Source: Methylosinus sp. Ce-a6 (GTDB taxonomy: Bacteria; Pseudomonadota; Alphaproteobacteria; Rhizobiales; Beijerinckiaceae). Taken from it: 64,000 nt of DNA. Both the position numbers and the translations under genes were made by a program. The notes beneath the pieces are model-generated. The model saw nothing but the letters and a program-made list of their open reading frames with translations. It did not search any database and was not told where the DNA came from. Location of the stretch: the NCBI RefSeq assembly GCF_009811655.1, contig NZ_BGJX01000001.1:1-64000 (forward strand). Reading direction: 5' to 3'. This document shows, in pieces, positions 1-8,180 of this stretch. Numbering within the stretch: position 1 is the stretch's first letter; every line of letters starts with the position of its first letter.

Positions 1-2
1 GC

Positions 3-338
3 AATCAGCCGGGCCTGCTACAACGCTGCGGGAACATCGTCGCGACGGCTATTCCGATCGCGCTTCACGACAGCCGCGATCTGGCGCGAAATCGCCAGGA
101 AGACCGGCATGTCGAAGTCTACGCTCCCGGCGCTGCTCTCGATGACGGCGAATGGGCGCCGTTGATCGCCGCGATCGTGCGCGTCACGCGATCGACATTG
201 ATCCGCTCCGCCGCCACGGGGCTCAGGAAGCGGCGGGAAGAAACCGCGTTCTATGCGTCATCCGTCATGTCGCCCGCGGAAACCTTCGCGAGCGCCATCC
301 GCGGCCATTGGGCCGTGGAGCAGAGAAAGCGCGACTGA
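3..338 (+). pseudogene. ISAs1-family transposase remnant (C-terminal part)
   Basis: Reading frame 3 is open from the window edge to a TGA at 336-338. It gives about 111 residues resembling the C-terminal half of ISAs1-family DDE transposases: an NQPGLL start, a W-x-P-L-I-A-A-I-V-R-V-T-R stretch, a REETAFYASS segment and AIRGHWAVE near the end. In intact family members the sequence after this GHW-(A/G)-(I/V)-E motif continues with a conserved stretch (family knowledge); here it breaks into QRKRD and a stop. The 5' part lies outside the window, so it cannot be seen whether the rest is intact. I read it as a decayed element. No terminal inverted repeat was found just downstream. Confidence 0.6.
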
Positions 339-559
339 CGTCGGATTGATGAAATTTGAGGGGATAGGAGCTGTCAAAGGCATTTGGGGCCTCCTAGATT
401 TATTGGATATCAATCTTTAGATTCGCACCGAAAGCGTGCGTTGTTCTGGCAACATTATTTCATAACAAAACGTTAACATAAATATATCAATCAGCGACAC
501 AAGGCTGTTGCAGCAGGGCGTCTGCTCGTCCCTCTCGGCCGCCGAACTGCGCGCGACCG
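339..559. other. AT-richer gap between transposase remnant and cobS
   Basis: About 220 bases with several T/A-rich stretches around 400-490, clearly lower in GC than the neighbouring genes. I see no convincing gene or terminator. It may be leftover DNA from the insertion element. Confidence 0.4.
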
Positions 560-1330
560 CTATCGCGCAGCGAAGACCAGCAGCGCGGCGATCTCGGCCA
601 TCTGCTGCGCGCCGCCGAGCACGTCTCCGGTGAGGCCGCCGATCTGCCGCTCGGCGAGCTTGGCGGTCGCATAGGCCGCGCCGATGGCCATCGCGCCGGA
701 AAGCAGAACCGTGACCGGCGAGGCGCCCGCGGCGATCGGCGCAATGGAGATCGCGCTCGCCAGCAGCGCCGCCGTCTGCAGCGCCTCCTTGAAGGGGCGC
801 AGGGCGGCATGGCCGGCGCCGTCCGCGCGCGCGGGCGCGAGAATCATGATCGGCAGAAGCCCCGCCGTGCGGGAGAGCGCCGCCACGAAAACGACAATGG
901 CCGCCGCCTCGAAGCCGCTGCTCTGCGCGATCGTCGTCACGGCCCCGACGCGCAGCGCCAGCGAGAGCGTCAGAGCGACGGCGCCATAGGAGCCGAGCCG
1001 GCTGTCGCGCATGATCTCGAGCTTTTCCTCGCGCGTCGCGCCGCCGCCGAAGCCGTCGGCGAGATCGGCGAGCCCGTCCTCGTGCAGCGCGCCGGTGACG
1101 AGGGTTAGCGCGGCGAAGGCCAAAGTCGCCGCGAGGAAAGGCGGCAGCGAAAGCGCGCGGGCGGCGAGCAGACTCCAGGCCGGAGCGAGGCCGATGAGCG
1201 CGCCTGCGAGCGGCAGCGCCCGCACCGCGGTGCGGAAATCCGGCATCTCATGCCCCCGCGGCGCGGGAACCGGCAGGCGGGAGTAGAAGCGCAGGCAGGC
1301 GAGGAAATCGTCGACGAAGGGGCGGAACAT
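560..1330 (-). CDS. cobS: Adenosylcobinamide-GDP ribazoletransferase
   Basis: Joins adenosylcobinamide-GDP and alpha-ribazole in the last steps of the cobalamin nucleotide loop; an integral membrane enzyme. The 256-residue product has the family hallmark HEDGLADLADGFGGG in its first half, followed by a K-L-E-I-M-R-D-S-R-x-G-S-Y-G motif and several hydrophobic helices, at the usual family length. The ATG at 1330 is preferred over one 12 bases upstream, because the upstream ATG is embedded in the GAGGGG ribosome-binding site. No other cobalamin gene and no recognisable cobalamin riboswitch lies in the 100 bases upstream, so it appears as a stand-alone unit here. Confidence 0.93.
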   Translation of the reverse strand: MFRPFVDDFLACLRFYSRLPVPAPRGHEMPDFRTAVRALPLAGALIGLAPAWSLLAARALSLPPFLAATLAFAALTLVTGALHEDGLADLADGFGGGATREEKLEIMRDSRLGSYGAVALTLSLALRVGAVTTIAQSSGFEAAAIVVFVAALSRTAGLLPIMILAPARADGAGHAALRPFKEALQTAALLASAISIAPIAAGASPVTVLLSGAMAIGAAYATAKLAERQIGGLTGDVLGGAQQMAEIAALLVFAAR

Positions 1331-1433
1331 GGCGCCCCTCATGAGGCGAAAGAGGCGTTTTGTCGAGCGGATGGGTCCTCCCCCGTCCGCGGCAGGCGCG
1401 GCGGGGGAGGACGCTCCGCTCAGTTCAGCGTGG

Positions 1434-1691
1434 TCAGTTCAGCGTCTTGCCGCCGGCGGCCGCGCAGGCTTCGGCGGATTCGGCGAACGCCCAGCCCTTG
1501 CCCTTGCAGGCGTTCATCCCCTTGCAGGCGTTCTTGGGGCTGTGGCAGTCGCTCTGCCCCTTGCAGCTGTTGGCGCCGATGCATTGCACCTTGCCCGGCG
1601 TCGCCGCCATCGTCGCCGTCGCTACGCCCGCGAGAGCGAGAGAGACGGCCGCCACGGCCAGCGCGCTTCCATTGCGAATCTTGTCTTTCAT
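1434..1691 (-). CDS. BufA2-like bufferin-type metallophore precursor (orphan)
   Basis: An 85-residue secreted peptide. A signal peptide covers about residues 1-30 (KDKIRNG, then an Ala/Val/Leu core). The mature part carries six cysteines at residues 37, 43, 49, 56, 62 and 76, in repeats of the form C-K-G-x-x-x-C. This cysteine and CKG pattern matches the BufA2 type of bufferins, small copper-handling RiPPs whose cysteines are modified by a DUF692 enzyme with a partner protein (family knowledge). Neither partner gene (bufB, bufC) is adjacent: cobS and psd are the neighbours. The start at 1691 has a strong GGGGAGGAAAC site; a longer reading is possible but has none. The copper-buffering role is inferred from similarity only. 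Confidence 0.72.
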   Translation of the reverse strand: MKDKIRNGSALAVAAVSLALAGVATATMAATPGKVQCIGANSCKGQSDCHSPKNACKGMNACKGKGWAFAESAEACAAAGGKTLN

Positions 1692-1861
1692 GTTTCCTCC
1701 CCGAGGGGCTGTCGGCCTCATTGGGCGCGACTGCGCCTATCTGTCGTGAATCGATATTTTGGGCAAGGGCGCCGCCGCTCTGGCCCGCGTGACTTTCGCG
1801 CCGTGAAATGTCAAAACTCGCCCCGCCTGCGGCGACGGGCCGCGTTGGGAGCCTCAATTCC

Positions 1862-2560
1862 ATGTCGATCCTCGATTCGGTCCGCAAATCGCTCGTCCCG
1901 ATTCATCCGGAAGGCTATATTTTCATCGCCGCTTTCGCCATCGCCGCCCTGCTCTTGCATTGGATCTCCTCGACGCTCGGCTGGATCGGCTTCATCGCCA
2001 CCGGCTGGTGCGTCTATTTCTTCCGCGATCCGCAGCGCCTGACGCCCCTGCGCGAGGGTCTCGTGGTGTCGCCGGCGGACGGCGTCGTCTGCTCCATCGG
2101 CTTCTTCCTGCCGCCGGCCGAGCTCGGGCTCGGCGCGGAGCCCCTGCAGCGCGTCTCCATCTTCATGAGCGTCTTCGACGTGCATGTGAACAGAGCGCCG
2201 ATCACCGGCCGCATCATCAAGGTCGCCTACAAGCCCGGCGCCTTCCTCAACGCCGACCTCGACAAGGCGAGCGAGGACAATGAGCGCAACGGAATCGTCA
2301 TCGACGCGCCGTCCGGCCGCTATGGCGTGGTGCAGATCGCCGGCCTCGTGGCGCGACGCATCGTCTGCTTCGTGCAGGAGGGCGAGCCGATCGGCGTCGG
2401 CGACCGTTTCGGCCTCATCCGTTTCGGCTCGCGCGTCGACGTCTATATGCCGACGGGGGCCAAGCCCCGCGTCGCCGTGGGCTCGCGCGCCGTCGCGGGC
2501 GAGACCATATTGGCGGATGTGACCTCCACCGCCGCCCCTTTGAGCTTCAAGGCCGGCTGA
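1862..2560 (+). CDS. psd: Phosphatidylserine decarboxylase proenzyme
   Basis: Makes phosphatidylethanolamine from phosphatidylserine at the inner membrane. The 232-residue product is the short alphaproteobacterial type: N-terminal hydrophobic helices (about 20-50), the YFFRDP motif, [16 protein letters not shown], and near residue 190 a RFGSRVD segment whose Gly-Ser bond is the self-cleavage site that yields the pyruvoyl group. The ATG at 1862 ([10 protein letters not shown]) with a GGGAG upstream is chosen over an in-frame ATG 54 bases earlier, because the family normally begins with this sequence. It is followed after 25 bases by pssA, the preceding enzyme of the same pathway, probably as an operon. 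Confidence 0.95.
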   Translation: MSILDSVRKSLVPIHPEGYIFIAAFAIAALLLHWISSTLGWIGFIATGWCVYFFRDPQRLTPLREGLVVSPADGVVCSIGFFLPPAELGLGAEPLQRVSIFMSVFDVHVNRAPITGRIIKVAYKPGAFLNADLDKASEDNERNGIVIDAPSGRYGVVQIAGLVARRIVCFVQEGEPIGVGDRFGLIRFGSRVDVYMPTGAKPRVAVGSRAVAGETILADVTSTAAPLSFKAG

Positions 2561-2585
2561 GCCGCCGCCCGCGAGAGGCCTCCCG

Positions 2586-3425
2586 ATGAACGAACCTTTT
2601 TCCTTCGACGCCGGCCGCGAAGACCCTGAAGCGCAATTGTCCGCCTCCGAACGGCGCAGACTGCGCTTCCGCAACATTCCGATCCGCGTGGTGCTGCCCA
2701 ATCTGGTCACGCTGCTCGCATTGTCGATGGGCCTGACCGCCATACGCTACGCCACGGAAGGCAAGTTCGACACGGCGGTGACCGCCGTCATCGCCGCCGC
2801 CGTGCTGGACGGCCTCGACGGACGCCTCGCGCGCGCGCTCAAAGGCACCTCTCGCTTCGGCGCGGAGCTCGACTCGCTCGCCGATTTCGTCGATTTCGGC
2901 GTCGCGCCGGCGCTGCTGCTCTATCTCTGGTCGCTGCATGAGATCAAAGGCCTCGGCTGGTTCGCCGCGCTCGTCTTCGCCATCGCCTGCGCGCTGCGCC
3001 TCGCCCGCTTCAACGTGACCGTGGACGAGCCGGGGCGACCGGCCTGGCATTCGGATTTCTTCGTCGGAATGCCGGCGCCGGCCGGCGCAGTGGCCGTGCT
3101 GCTGCCGCTCTATCTCAATCTCTCGGTCGTGGAGCTCCCCGGCTCGCGCGGGCTGGTTCCGTTCTTCATCGTCTATGTGCTGGCGATCGCCTTTCTGATG
3201 GCCAGCCGCATTCCGCATTTCTCGGGCAAGCGCATCGGCCGAATTCCGCGCGAATATGTCATTCTCGTGCTGTTCTGCATCGGCGTGACCGCCTTGCTGC
3301 TCGCCATCTATCCGATGGAGACGCTCGTCTTGGCGAGCCTCGCCTATCTCGCCGCCATTCCCTTCGGGGTGAAGCGCTACAAGGCGCTGGCGCGCGAGGA
3401 GGCCGAGAAGGCGCGCCCGGCCTGA
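2586..3425 (+). CDS. pssA: CDP-diacylglycerol--serine O-phosphatidyltransferase
   Basis: Makes phosphatidylserine from CDP-diacylglycerol and serine, the substrate for the psd product just upstream. The 279-residue membrane protein carries the CDP-alcohol phosphatidyltransferase signature, visible as D-G-L-D-G-R-L-A-R then G-x3-D-x3-D (GAELDSLAD) near residues 77-105, with several following transmembrane helices. The length fits the alphaproteobacterial type II enzyme. It is convergent with the EamA transporter gene, with only 4 bases between the two stop codons. Confidence 0.95.
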   Translation: MNEPFSFDAGREDPEAQLSASERRRLRFRNIPIRVVLPNLVTLLALSMGLTAIRYATEGKFDTAVTAVIAAAVLDGLDGRLARALKGTSRFGAELDSLADFVDFGVAPALLLYLWSLHEIKGLGWFAALVFAIACALRLARFNVTVDEPGRPAWHSDFFVGMPAPAGAVAVLLPLYLNLSVVELPGSRGLVPFFIVYVLAIAFLMASRIPHFSGKRIGRIPREYVILVLFCIGVTALLLAIYPMETLVLASLAYLAAIPFGVKRYKALAREEAEKARPA

Positions 3426-3429
3426 TCGC

Positions 3430-4293
3430 TCATTTGGCGAAGGCCTTCGCTCCCGCCACTGCGGCGACGACGCCGAGCGTGACGAACAGGAGCGAGCGTT
3501 CGACCGTCTCGCCGAGGATCAGCGCCGCGAGGCAAAGGCCGAGCAGCGGTTGTAGCAATTGCAATTGTCCGACCGCCGCTATGCCGCCGAGCGCGAGGCC
3601 GCGATACCAGAACACGAAACCGATCAGCATGCTGAACAACGCCACATAGGCGAGCGCGAGCCAGGATTCGGCCGGCGCGGCGCCAAGGCCCTCCGGCGCG
3701 CTGGCGGCGGTCAAGGCGAACATCGCCGGCAAGGACAGCGCCAGCGCCCAGCATATGACCCGCCAGCCGCCGAGCCGGCGCGACAATAGGCCCCCTTCCG
3801 CATAGCCGAAACCGGCGACGAAGATCGCGCCGAGCATCAGCAGATCGCCGGACGCGATCGCGCCGCCGCCGCGCGCCAAGGAGAAGCCGGCGACGAGCGC
3901 GCCGCCGGCGAGCGCGAAGAACCAAAAGCCCGGCCGCGGCCGCTCGCCGCCGCGCAACACGCCAAAGGCGGCGGTCGCCAATGGCAGCAGCCCGACAAAG
4001 ACCAGCGAATGGGCCGAGGTCATGCGCGTCAGCGCCAATGCGCTGAGCAGCGGAAAGCCGACCACGACGCCCAAGGCGACGCCGAGGAGCGACAGGAGCT
4101 CGCCGCCCGTCGGCCGCCTCTCGCGAAAAGCGGCGAGCAGGCAGAGCGCGAGCAGCCCGGCGATGGAGGCCCGCGCCCCCGTCAAAAACATGGGGTCGAA
4201 GCCCGCGACGGCGACGCGCGTCGCCGGCAGCGATCCGCTGAAGATCAAAACCCCGATCGCTCCGTTCAGCCAGCCTTCCGTCGTCCTGTTCAT
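3430..4293 (-). CDS. EamA/DMT-family transporter
   Basis: A 287-residue, very hydrophobic protein with about ten predicted helices in two repeats, as in the drug/metabolite transporter superfamily. The N-terminal pattern (MNRTTEGWLNGAIGVLIFSGSLPATRVAV) is typical of EamA proteins. The start at 4293 has GAAAGGA upstream. It is divergently transcribed from a MocR-type regulator, with two matching palindromic sites between them, so the regulator probably controls this exporter. The substrate cannot be told from the sequence; exporters paired with MocR/PdxR-like regulators often concern amino acids or vitamin B6 compounds (inference). Confidence 0.85.
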   Translation of the reverse strand: MNRTTEGWLNGAIGVLIFSGSLPATRVAVAGFDPMFLTGARASIAGLLALCLLAAFRERRPTGGELLSLLGVALGVVVGFPLLSALALTRMTSAHSLVFVGLLPLATAAFGVLRGGERPRPGFWFFALAGGALVAGFSLARGGGAIASGDLLMLGAIFVAGFGYAEGGLLSRRLGGWRVICWALALSLPAMFALTAASAPEGLGAAPAESWLALAYVALFSMLIGFVFWYRGLALGGIAAVGQLQLLQPLLGLCLAALILGETVERSLLFVTLGVVAAVAGAKAFAK

Positions 4294-4363
4294 GACGCAT
4301 CGTCCTTTCCTCGGGCGCGAAGGATCGGACGGACGGCCCTTGTCCAGCCAGAGACGGATCGAT

Positions 4364-4403
4364 ACAGTTTTCTGAAACTGTTTTAACAGATGTCCTGAAC
4401 TGT
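4364..4403. promoter_or_regulatory. Two tandem 18-bp operator-like sites between EamA gene and mocR gene
   Basis: Site 1 (4364-4381) is ACAGTTTTCTGAAACTGT, a 7-bp inverted repeat with a 4-base spacer. Site 2 (4386-4403) is ACAGATGTCCTGAACTGT, a degenerate copy. They start exactly 22 bp apart, two helical turns. MocR regulators typically bind paired sites in the gap between divergent genes (family knowledge). A possible promoter for the regulator, TTGTCC (4340-4345), 17 bases, TACAGT (4363-4368), overlaps site 1, which would suit autoregulation. Confidence 0.6.
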
Positions 4404-4426
4404 AATGGCTATGGAGGCAATACGCT

Positions 4427-5824
4427 TTGACCGAAATCTCCTCCCCGCCGAAGCGGATCGAGCTGGTGATGACGACGATCCGCGAGCGGATCGCGGCGCG
4501 CCAGCTGACGCCGGGCGCGCGCCTCCCCTCGGTGCGGCAGGCGGCCCGCTCGATGGGAGTCTCTGTCTCCACCGTGGTCGAGGCCTATGAGCGGCTGGCC
4601 GCCGAGGGCGTCATAAGATCGCGCCCCGGCTCCGGCTTCTATGTCTCGGCGCCGCTCGCGCCTCTGGCGCTGGGCAAGCTCGGACCGCGCCTCGACCGCG
4701 AGGTCGATCCGCTCTGGGTGTCGCGCCAGTCTCTGGAGGCCGGCGAGGGGATGCTGCGCCCCGGCTGCGGCTGGCTGCCGGCCGAATGGATGCCCGAGGC
4801 GGCGCTACGCCGGGCGCTGAAAACGGCCGCGCGCGGGAGCCCCGCCGCCCTCGCCGAATATTCCGAGCCGCTGGGCCTCGCCGCGCTCCGCGGCCTCATC
4901 GCCCGCCGGCTGGGCGAGAGCGACATAGCCGCCGCGCCCGATCAGATCCTGCTGACGGGCTCCGGAACGCAGGCGATCGATCTTGTCTGCCGTTTCCTGA
5001 TCGAGCCCGGCGACACTGTGCTGATCGACGATCCCTGCTATTTCAATTTCCGCGCTCTGTTGCAGGCGCATCGCGCCGCTATCGTCGGCGTGCCGATGAC
5101 GCCGAACGGCCCCGACCTCGACGTGTTCGCGCAGACGCTCGCGCAGAAGCGCCCACGCCTCTACATCACCAATTCCGCCGTCCACAATCCGACCGGCGCC
5201 GCGCTCTCCTCCACGAAGGCGCATCGGCTGATGGCGCTCGCCGAGCCCGCCGGCCTCGTCATCGTCGAGGACGATATTTTCGCCGATTTCGAGGCGATTC
5301 CGACGCCCCGCCTCGCCGCCTTCGACGGCCTTCGAAACGTCATTCAGATCGGCAGCTTTTCGAAGACGCTCTCAGCCGCCGCGCGTTGCGGCTATATCGC
5401 CGCGCGGCCCGATTGGATCGAGCAGATCGCCGACATCGGCCTCGCCACGCAATTCGGAAGCCCGCGGCTCTCGGCCGAGATCGCGCTGACGCTGCTGAAG
5501 GACGGCGGCTATCGCCGCCATTTGGAGGCGCTGCGCGCCCGGCTCGCCGGGGCCATGACGACGACGATCCGCCGTCTCGAAGCGCTCGGAATCGAGCCCT
5601 TCCTCGAGCCCAAGGCCGGCATGTTCGTCTGGGCGCGCCTGCCAGGCGAGGCCGACGCCTCGCAGATCGCTCGTTTCTGCCTCGCGGAGGGAATTGTGCT
5701 CGCGCCCGGCAACGCCTTCAGCCTCGGCCAGACGGCGCGCGATTATCTGCGCTTCAACGTCTCGCAATCGGACGATCCGCGCATCTATGAGTCCCTCGCG
5801 CGCGCGCTGCGGTCGCCCTGCTAG
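4427..5824 (+). CDS. MocR/PdxR-type regulator: GntR wHTH plus PLP aminotransferase-like domain
   Basis: A 465-residue transcription factor. Residues about 10-75 form a GntR winged helix (RERIAARQLTPGARLPSVRQAARSMG; VSTVVEAYERLAAEGVIRSRPGSGFYV). The remainder is a fold-type I aminotransferase-like domain, with the PLP-lysine expected in QIGSFSKTLSAAARCGYI and an NPTGA motif before it. Such proteins use PLP chemistry as an effector sensor rather than for metabolism (family knowledge). The start is a TTG at 4427 with GGAGG nine bases upstream (4413-4417). It is divergent from the EamA transporter, the likely target. A true aminotransferase activity is not excluded. Confidence 0.9.
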   Translation: MTEISSPPKRIELVMTTIRERIAARQLTPGARLPSVRQAARSMGVSVSTVVEAYERLAAEGVIRSRPGSGFYVSAPLAPLALGKLGPRLDREVDPLWVSRQSLEAGEGMLRPGCGWLPAEWMPEAALRRALKTAARGSPAALAEYSEPLGLAALRGLIARRLGESDIAAAPDQILLTGSGTQAIDLVCRFLIEPGDTVLIDDPCYFNFRALLQAHRAAIVGVPMTPNGPDLDVFAQTLAQKRPRLYITNSAVHNPTGAALSSTKAHRLMALAEPAGLVIVEDDIFADFEAIPTPRLAAFDGLRNVIQIGSFSKTLSAAARCGYIAARPDWIEQIADIGLATQFGSPRLSAEIALTLLKDGGYRRHLEALRARLAGAMTTTIRRLEALGIEPFLEPKAGMFVWARLPGEADASQIARFCLAEGIVLAPGNAFSLGQTARDYLRFNVSQSDDPRIYESLARALRSPC

Positions 5825-6044
5825 AGCGCTGCGTGCGACCATCTGGCGCTTGCGGTCCTCCAGCGGCCTCGACATAGTGCGCGCGGCGAAAGACCCGCCT
5901 CCCGCCGCGCGAGCGTCGGGAAAAATAAACAAAGATCGGGAGGAAAGCGAAACAGCGCTTCGACCGGAGGCGGTTTCGCTCTAGAACGTCGGCTCGAGAG
6001 GAGAGACGGCGCGTCGAAACAGGCGGCCCGCCGCGGATCGCGTC

Positions 6045-6974
6045 ATGTTCATCAAAATACTCGGATCGGGCGCCGGCGGCGGCTTCCCGCAATGGAACTG
6101 CAATTGCGCCAATTGCCGCGCCGTGCGCGAGGGCGAGGCGGGCTTTTCGCCGCGCACGCAATCCTCGCTCGCGGCGAGCGCCGATGGCGTGAATTTCGTG
6201 CTGCTCAACGCCTCCCCGGACCTGCGCCAGCAGATCGCGCAGGCGCCGCAGCTCTCGCCCGGGCCGAGGGACGGTCTGCGCGCGAGCCCGATCAAGTCCG
6301 TCGTGCTGACCAATGGCGACGTCGACCATGTCGCCGGCCTGCTCAATCTTCGCGAGGCGCAGGCCTTCTCGATCTATTCGTCGGGGCGCATATTGAATGT
6401 GCTCGCCGGCAATCGCATCTTCGACATTCTCGTGCCCGAGCTGGTGACGCGCGTCGAATTTCCCTTCGACGAGGCGATCCCTCTGCACGGCGCCGGCGTC
6501 GATCTCGGCCTCGCCGTGAAGGCTTTTCCCGTGCATGGAAAAATCGCGCTCTGGCTCGAGGACAAGAGCGCGACGGATTTCGGCACGAGAGTGGGCGACA
6601 CGCTCGGCGTCGAGATCATCGAGACGGCGACGGGCAAATCTTTCTTCTACATTCCCGGCTGCGCGAAGATCGACGATCCGCTGAAAGAGCGCTTGCGCGG
6701 CGCGAGCCTCGTCTTCTTCGACGGCACGCTGTTCCATGAGAATGAGATGATCGAGCAGGGACTGCTCGGCAAGACCGGCTCGCGCATGGGCCATGTGAAT
6801 ATGAGCGGCGAGGACGGCTCGATGAAAGCCTTCGAGGAGCTCTCCGTCGCGCGCAAGATCTATGTGCACATCAACAACTCCAATCCGACGCTCGGCGCAT
6901 TCTCGAAGGAACGTGGGATCGTGAATGCGGCCGGATGGGAGATCGGCGAGGACGGCATGGAGGTGACGCTATGA
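6045..6974 (+). CDS. pqqB: PQQ biosynthesis protein PqqB
   Basis: A 309-residue metallo-beta-lactamase-fold protein, proposed to hydroxylate the PQQ precursor in the cytoplasm. The N-terminus MFIKILGSGAGGGFPQWNCNC is diagnostic of PqqB, including the cysteine-rich WNCNCxxC stretch; the NGDVDHVAGL segment holds the degenerate metal-binding motif. Length is normal. It overlaps pqqC by ATGA. The precursor peptide gene pqqA, usually directly upstream, is not visible in the 220 bases between the MocR gene and pqqB. Confidence 0.97.
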   Translation: MFIKILGSGAGGGFPQWNCNCANCRAVREGEAGFSPRTQSSLAASADGVNFVLLNASPDLRQQIAQAPQLSPGPRDGLRASPIKSVVLTNGDVDHVAGLLNLREAQAFSIYSSGRILNVLAGNRIFDILVPELVTRVEFPFDEAIPLHGAGVDLGLAVKAFPVHGKIALWLEDKSATDFGTRVGDTLGVEIIETATGKSFFYIPGCAKIDDPLKERLRGASLVFFDGTLFHENEMIEQGLLGKTGSRMGHVNMSGEDGSMKAFEELSVARKIYVHINNSNPTLGAFSKERGIVNAAGWEIGEDGMEVTL

Positions 6975-7729
6975 ACGACTTCTCGACGGCCGAGTGGCAT
7001 GACGCGCCGCCCTTGTCGAAGGAGGCTTTCGAGGCGGCGATCCGCGCCGTCGGCGAGGAGCGCTATCACGACAAGCATCCTTTCCATAAGATGCTGCATG
7101 GCGGAAAGCTGAACAAAGGCCAGGTGCAGGCCTGGGCGCTCAATCGCTATTGCTATCAGGAGGCGGTTCCGCGCAAGGACGCGGCCTTCATGAGCCGCGT
7201 GCATGATCGCGAATTGCGGCGCGAATGGATTCACCGCATTCACGATCACGACGGATTGGGCGAAGAGGCGGGCGGCATAGAGCGCTGGCTGGTGCTGACC
7301 GACGGGCTCGGCCTCTCGCGCGATTACGTCATCTCGCGCAAGGGCGCGCTGCCGGCGACGAAATTCGCCGTCGAGGCCTATGTGCGCTTCGTCGTCGAGC
7401 AGCCGCTCGTCGTCGCGGTCGCGTCCTCGCTGACCGAGCTGTTCGCGCCGGCGATCCATCGCGAGCGCATCGCCGGAATGCTCGAGAATTACGACTTCGT
7501 CGACGATTCGGTGATGGCCTATTTCAAGCGCCGCCTCTCCCAGGCGCCGCGCGACAGCGATTTCGCCCTGTCGTATATCAAGGAGCACGCCTATACGCGG
7601 GCGGAGCAGGAAGCCTGCGTCGGCGCCGTGCGCTTCAAATGCGACGTGCTGTGGGCGCAGCTCGACGCGCTCCATCAGGCCTATGTGACCGGCCTCATCC
7701 CGCCGGGCGCTTTCGCGCCGCAGACGTGA
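6971..7729 (+). CDS. pqqC: Pyrroloquinoline-quinone synthase PqqC
   Basis: Cofactorless oxidase that carries out the final ring closure and eight-electron oxidation to PQQ. The 252-residue product has the PqqC hallmark H-P-F-H-K-M-L-H-G-G-K-L and NRYCYQEAVPRKDAAFMSR, within an all-helical haem-oxygenase-like fold. The chosen ATG at 6971 overlaps the pqqB stop (ATGA), which implies translational coupling. Here pqqC is not fused to pqqD, unlike the PqqC/D fusion known in Methylorubrum; PqqD is fused to PqqE downstream instead. Confidence 0.97.
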   Translation: MNDFSTAEWHDAPPLSKEAFEAAIRAVGEERYHDKHPFHKMLHGGKLNKGQVQAWALNRYCYQEAVPRKDAAFMSRVHDRELRREWIHRIHDHDGLGEEAGGIERWLVLTDGLGLSRDYVISRKGALPATKFAVEAYVRFVVEQPLVVAVASSLTELFAPAIHRERIAGMLENYDFVDDSVMAYFKRRLSQAPRDSDFALSYIKEHAYTRAEQEACVGAVRFKCDVLWAQLDALHQAYVTGLIPPGAFAPQT

Positions 7730-7868
7730 TGGAAGGAAGGAGCTGACCCCTGCGAGGCTCCTGATTGGACGGTGCGAAATCGAGCGGGATATGATAGATC
7801 GCTTTCGAGCGCACTGCGATCCATGCTCGCCCGTCTTCGTCCGCGAGCGGCAAACGAGGAGTCGAGCC

Positions 7869-8168
7869 GTGGTCGACGAACCCGAAAACCTGACGCTGCA
7901 GTTGCTGCGTCGGATCGACACGAAAATCGATGAGACGAATACACGCATAGATCGGCTCGCGACCGCCGTCGCATCGGATCTCGCCGCGATGGAAGGACAG
8001 ATGCTCGCGAGCGAGAAGCGCGTTGCGGAACGTATCGTGGAGCTGCGTCGCGCCGTCGTGGAATATCATTCTTCGGCGATCGGCCATGGCGTCCTCCTCA
8101 GCGAGTTCGAGGAACGCTTGCGCCATGTCGAGACGCTCTTGGGCGTGACGCGCGCGCCGACGAATTGA
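7869..8168 (+). CDS. Small coiled-coil protein inside the pqq operon
   Basis: A 99-residue charged protein (from the GTG at 7869 with GAGGAG at 7856-7861; a longer reading from 7791 is possible). It has heptad-like Ile/Leu/Val spacing from LTLQLLRRIDTKIDETNTRIDRL through VAERIVELRRAVVEY, suggesting a helical coiled coil, and no signal peptide. It lies 139 bases after pqqC and 12 before pqqDE. Its N-terminus (DEPENLTLQLLRRID) resembles that of the oppositely oriented small gene downstream of pqqDE (EEPDNVVLVYLRRLN), so the two look like paralogues. I do not recognise a function; a role in PQQ synthesis is not implied beyond position. Confidence 0.6.
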   Translation: MVDEPENLTLQLLRRIDTKIDETNTRIDRLATAVASDLAAMEGQMLASEKRVAERIVELRRAVVEYHSSAIGHGVLLSEFEERLRHVETLLGVTRAPTN

Positions 8169-8180
8169 GAAGCCGAGCCG

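Noticed and set aside
1331-1433. Cobalamin riboswitch before cobS
   Set aside because: The gap is only about 100 bases and shows no recognisable B12-box.
1811-2743. 310-residue minus-strand frame opposite psd and pssA
   Set aside because: It is antisense to two clearly recognised genes and its composition is that of a shadow frame (rich in Arg, Glu, Asp, Gly).
5825-6044. Search for pqqA upstream of pqqB
   Set aside because: All frames were read for a 20-35 residue peptide with Glu-x3-Tyr; none was found.
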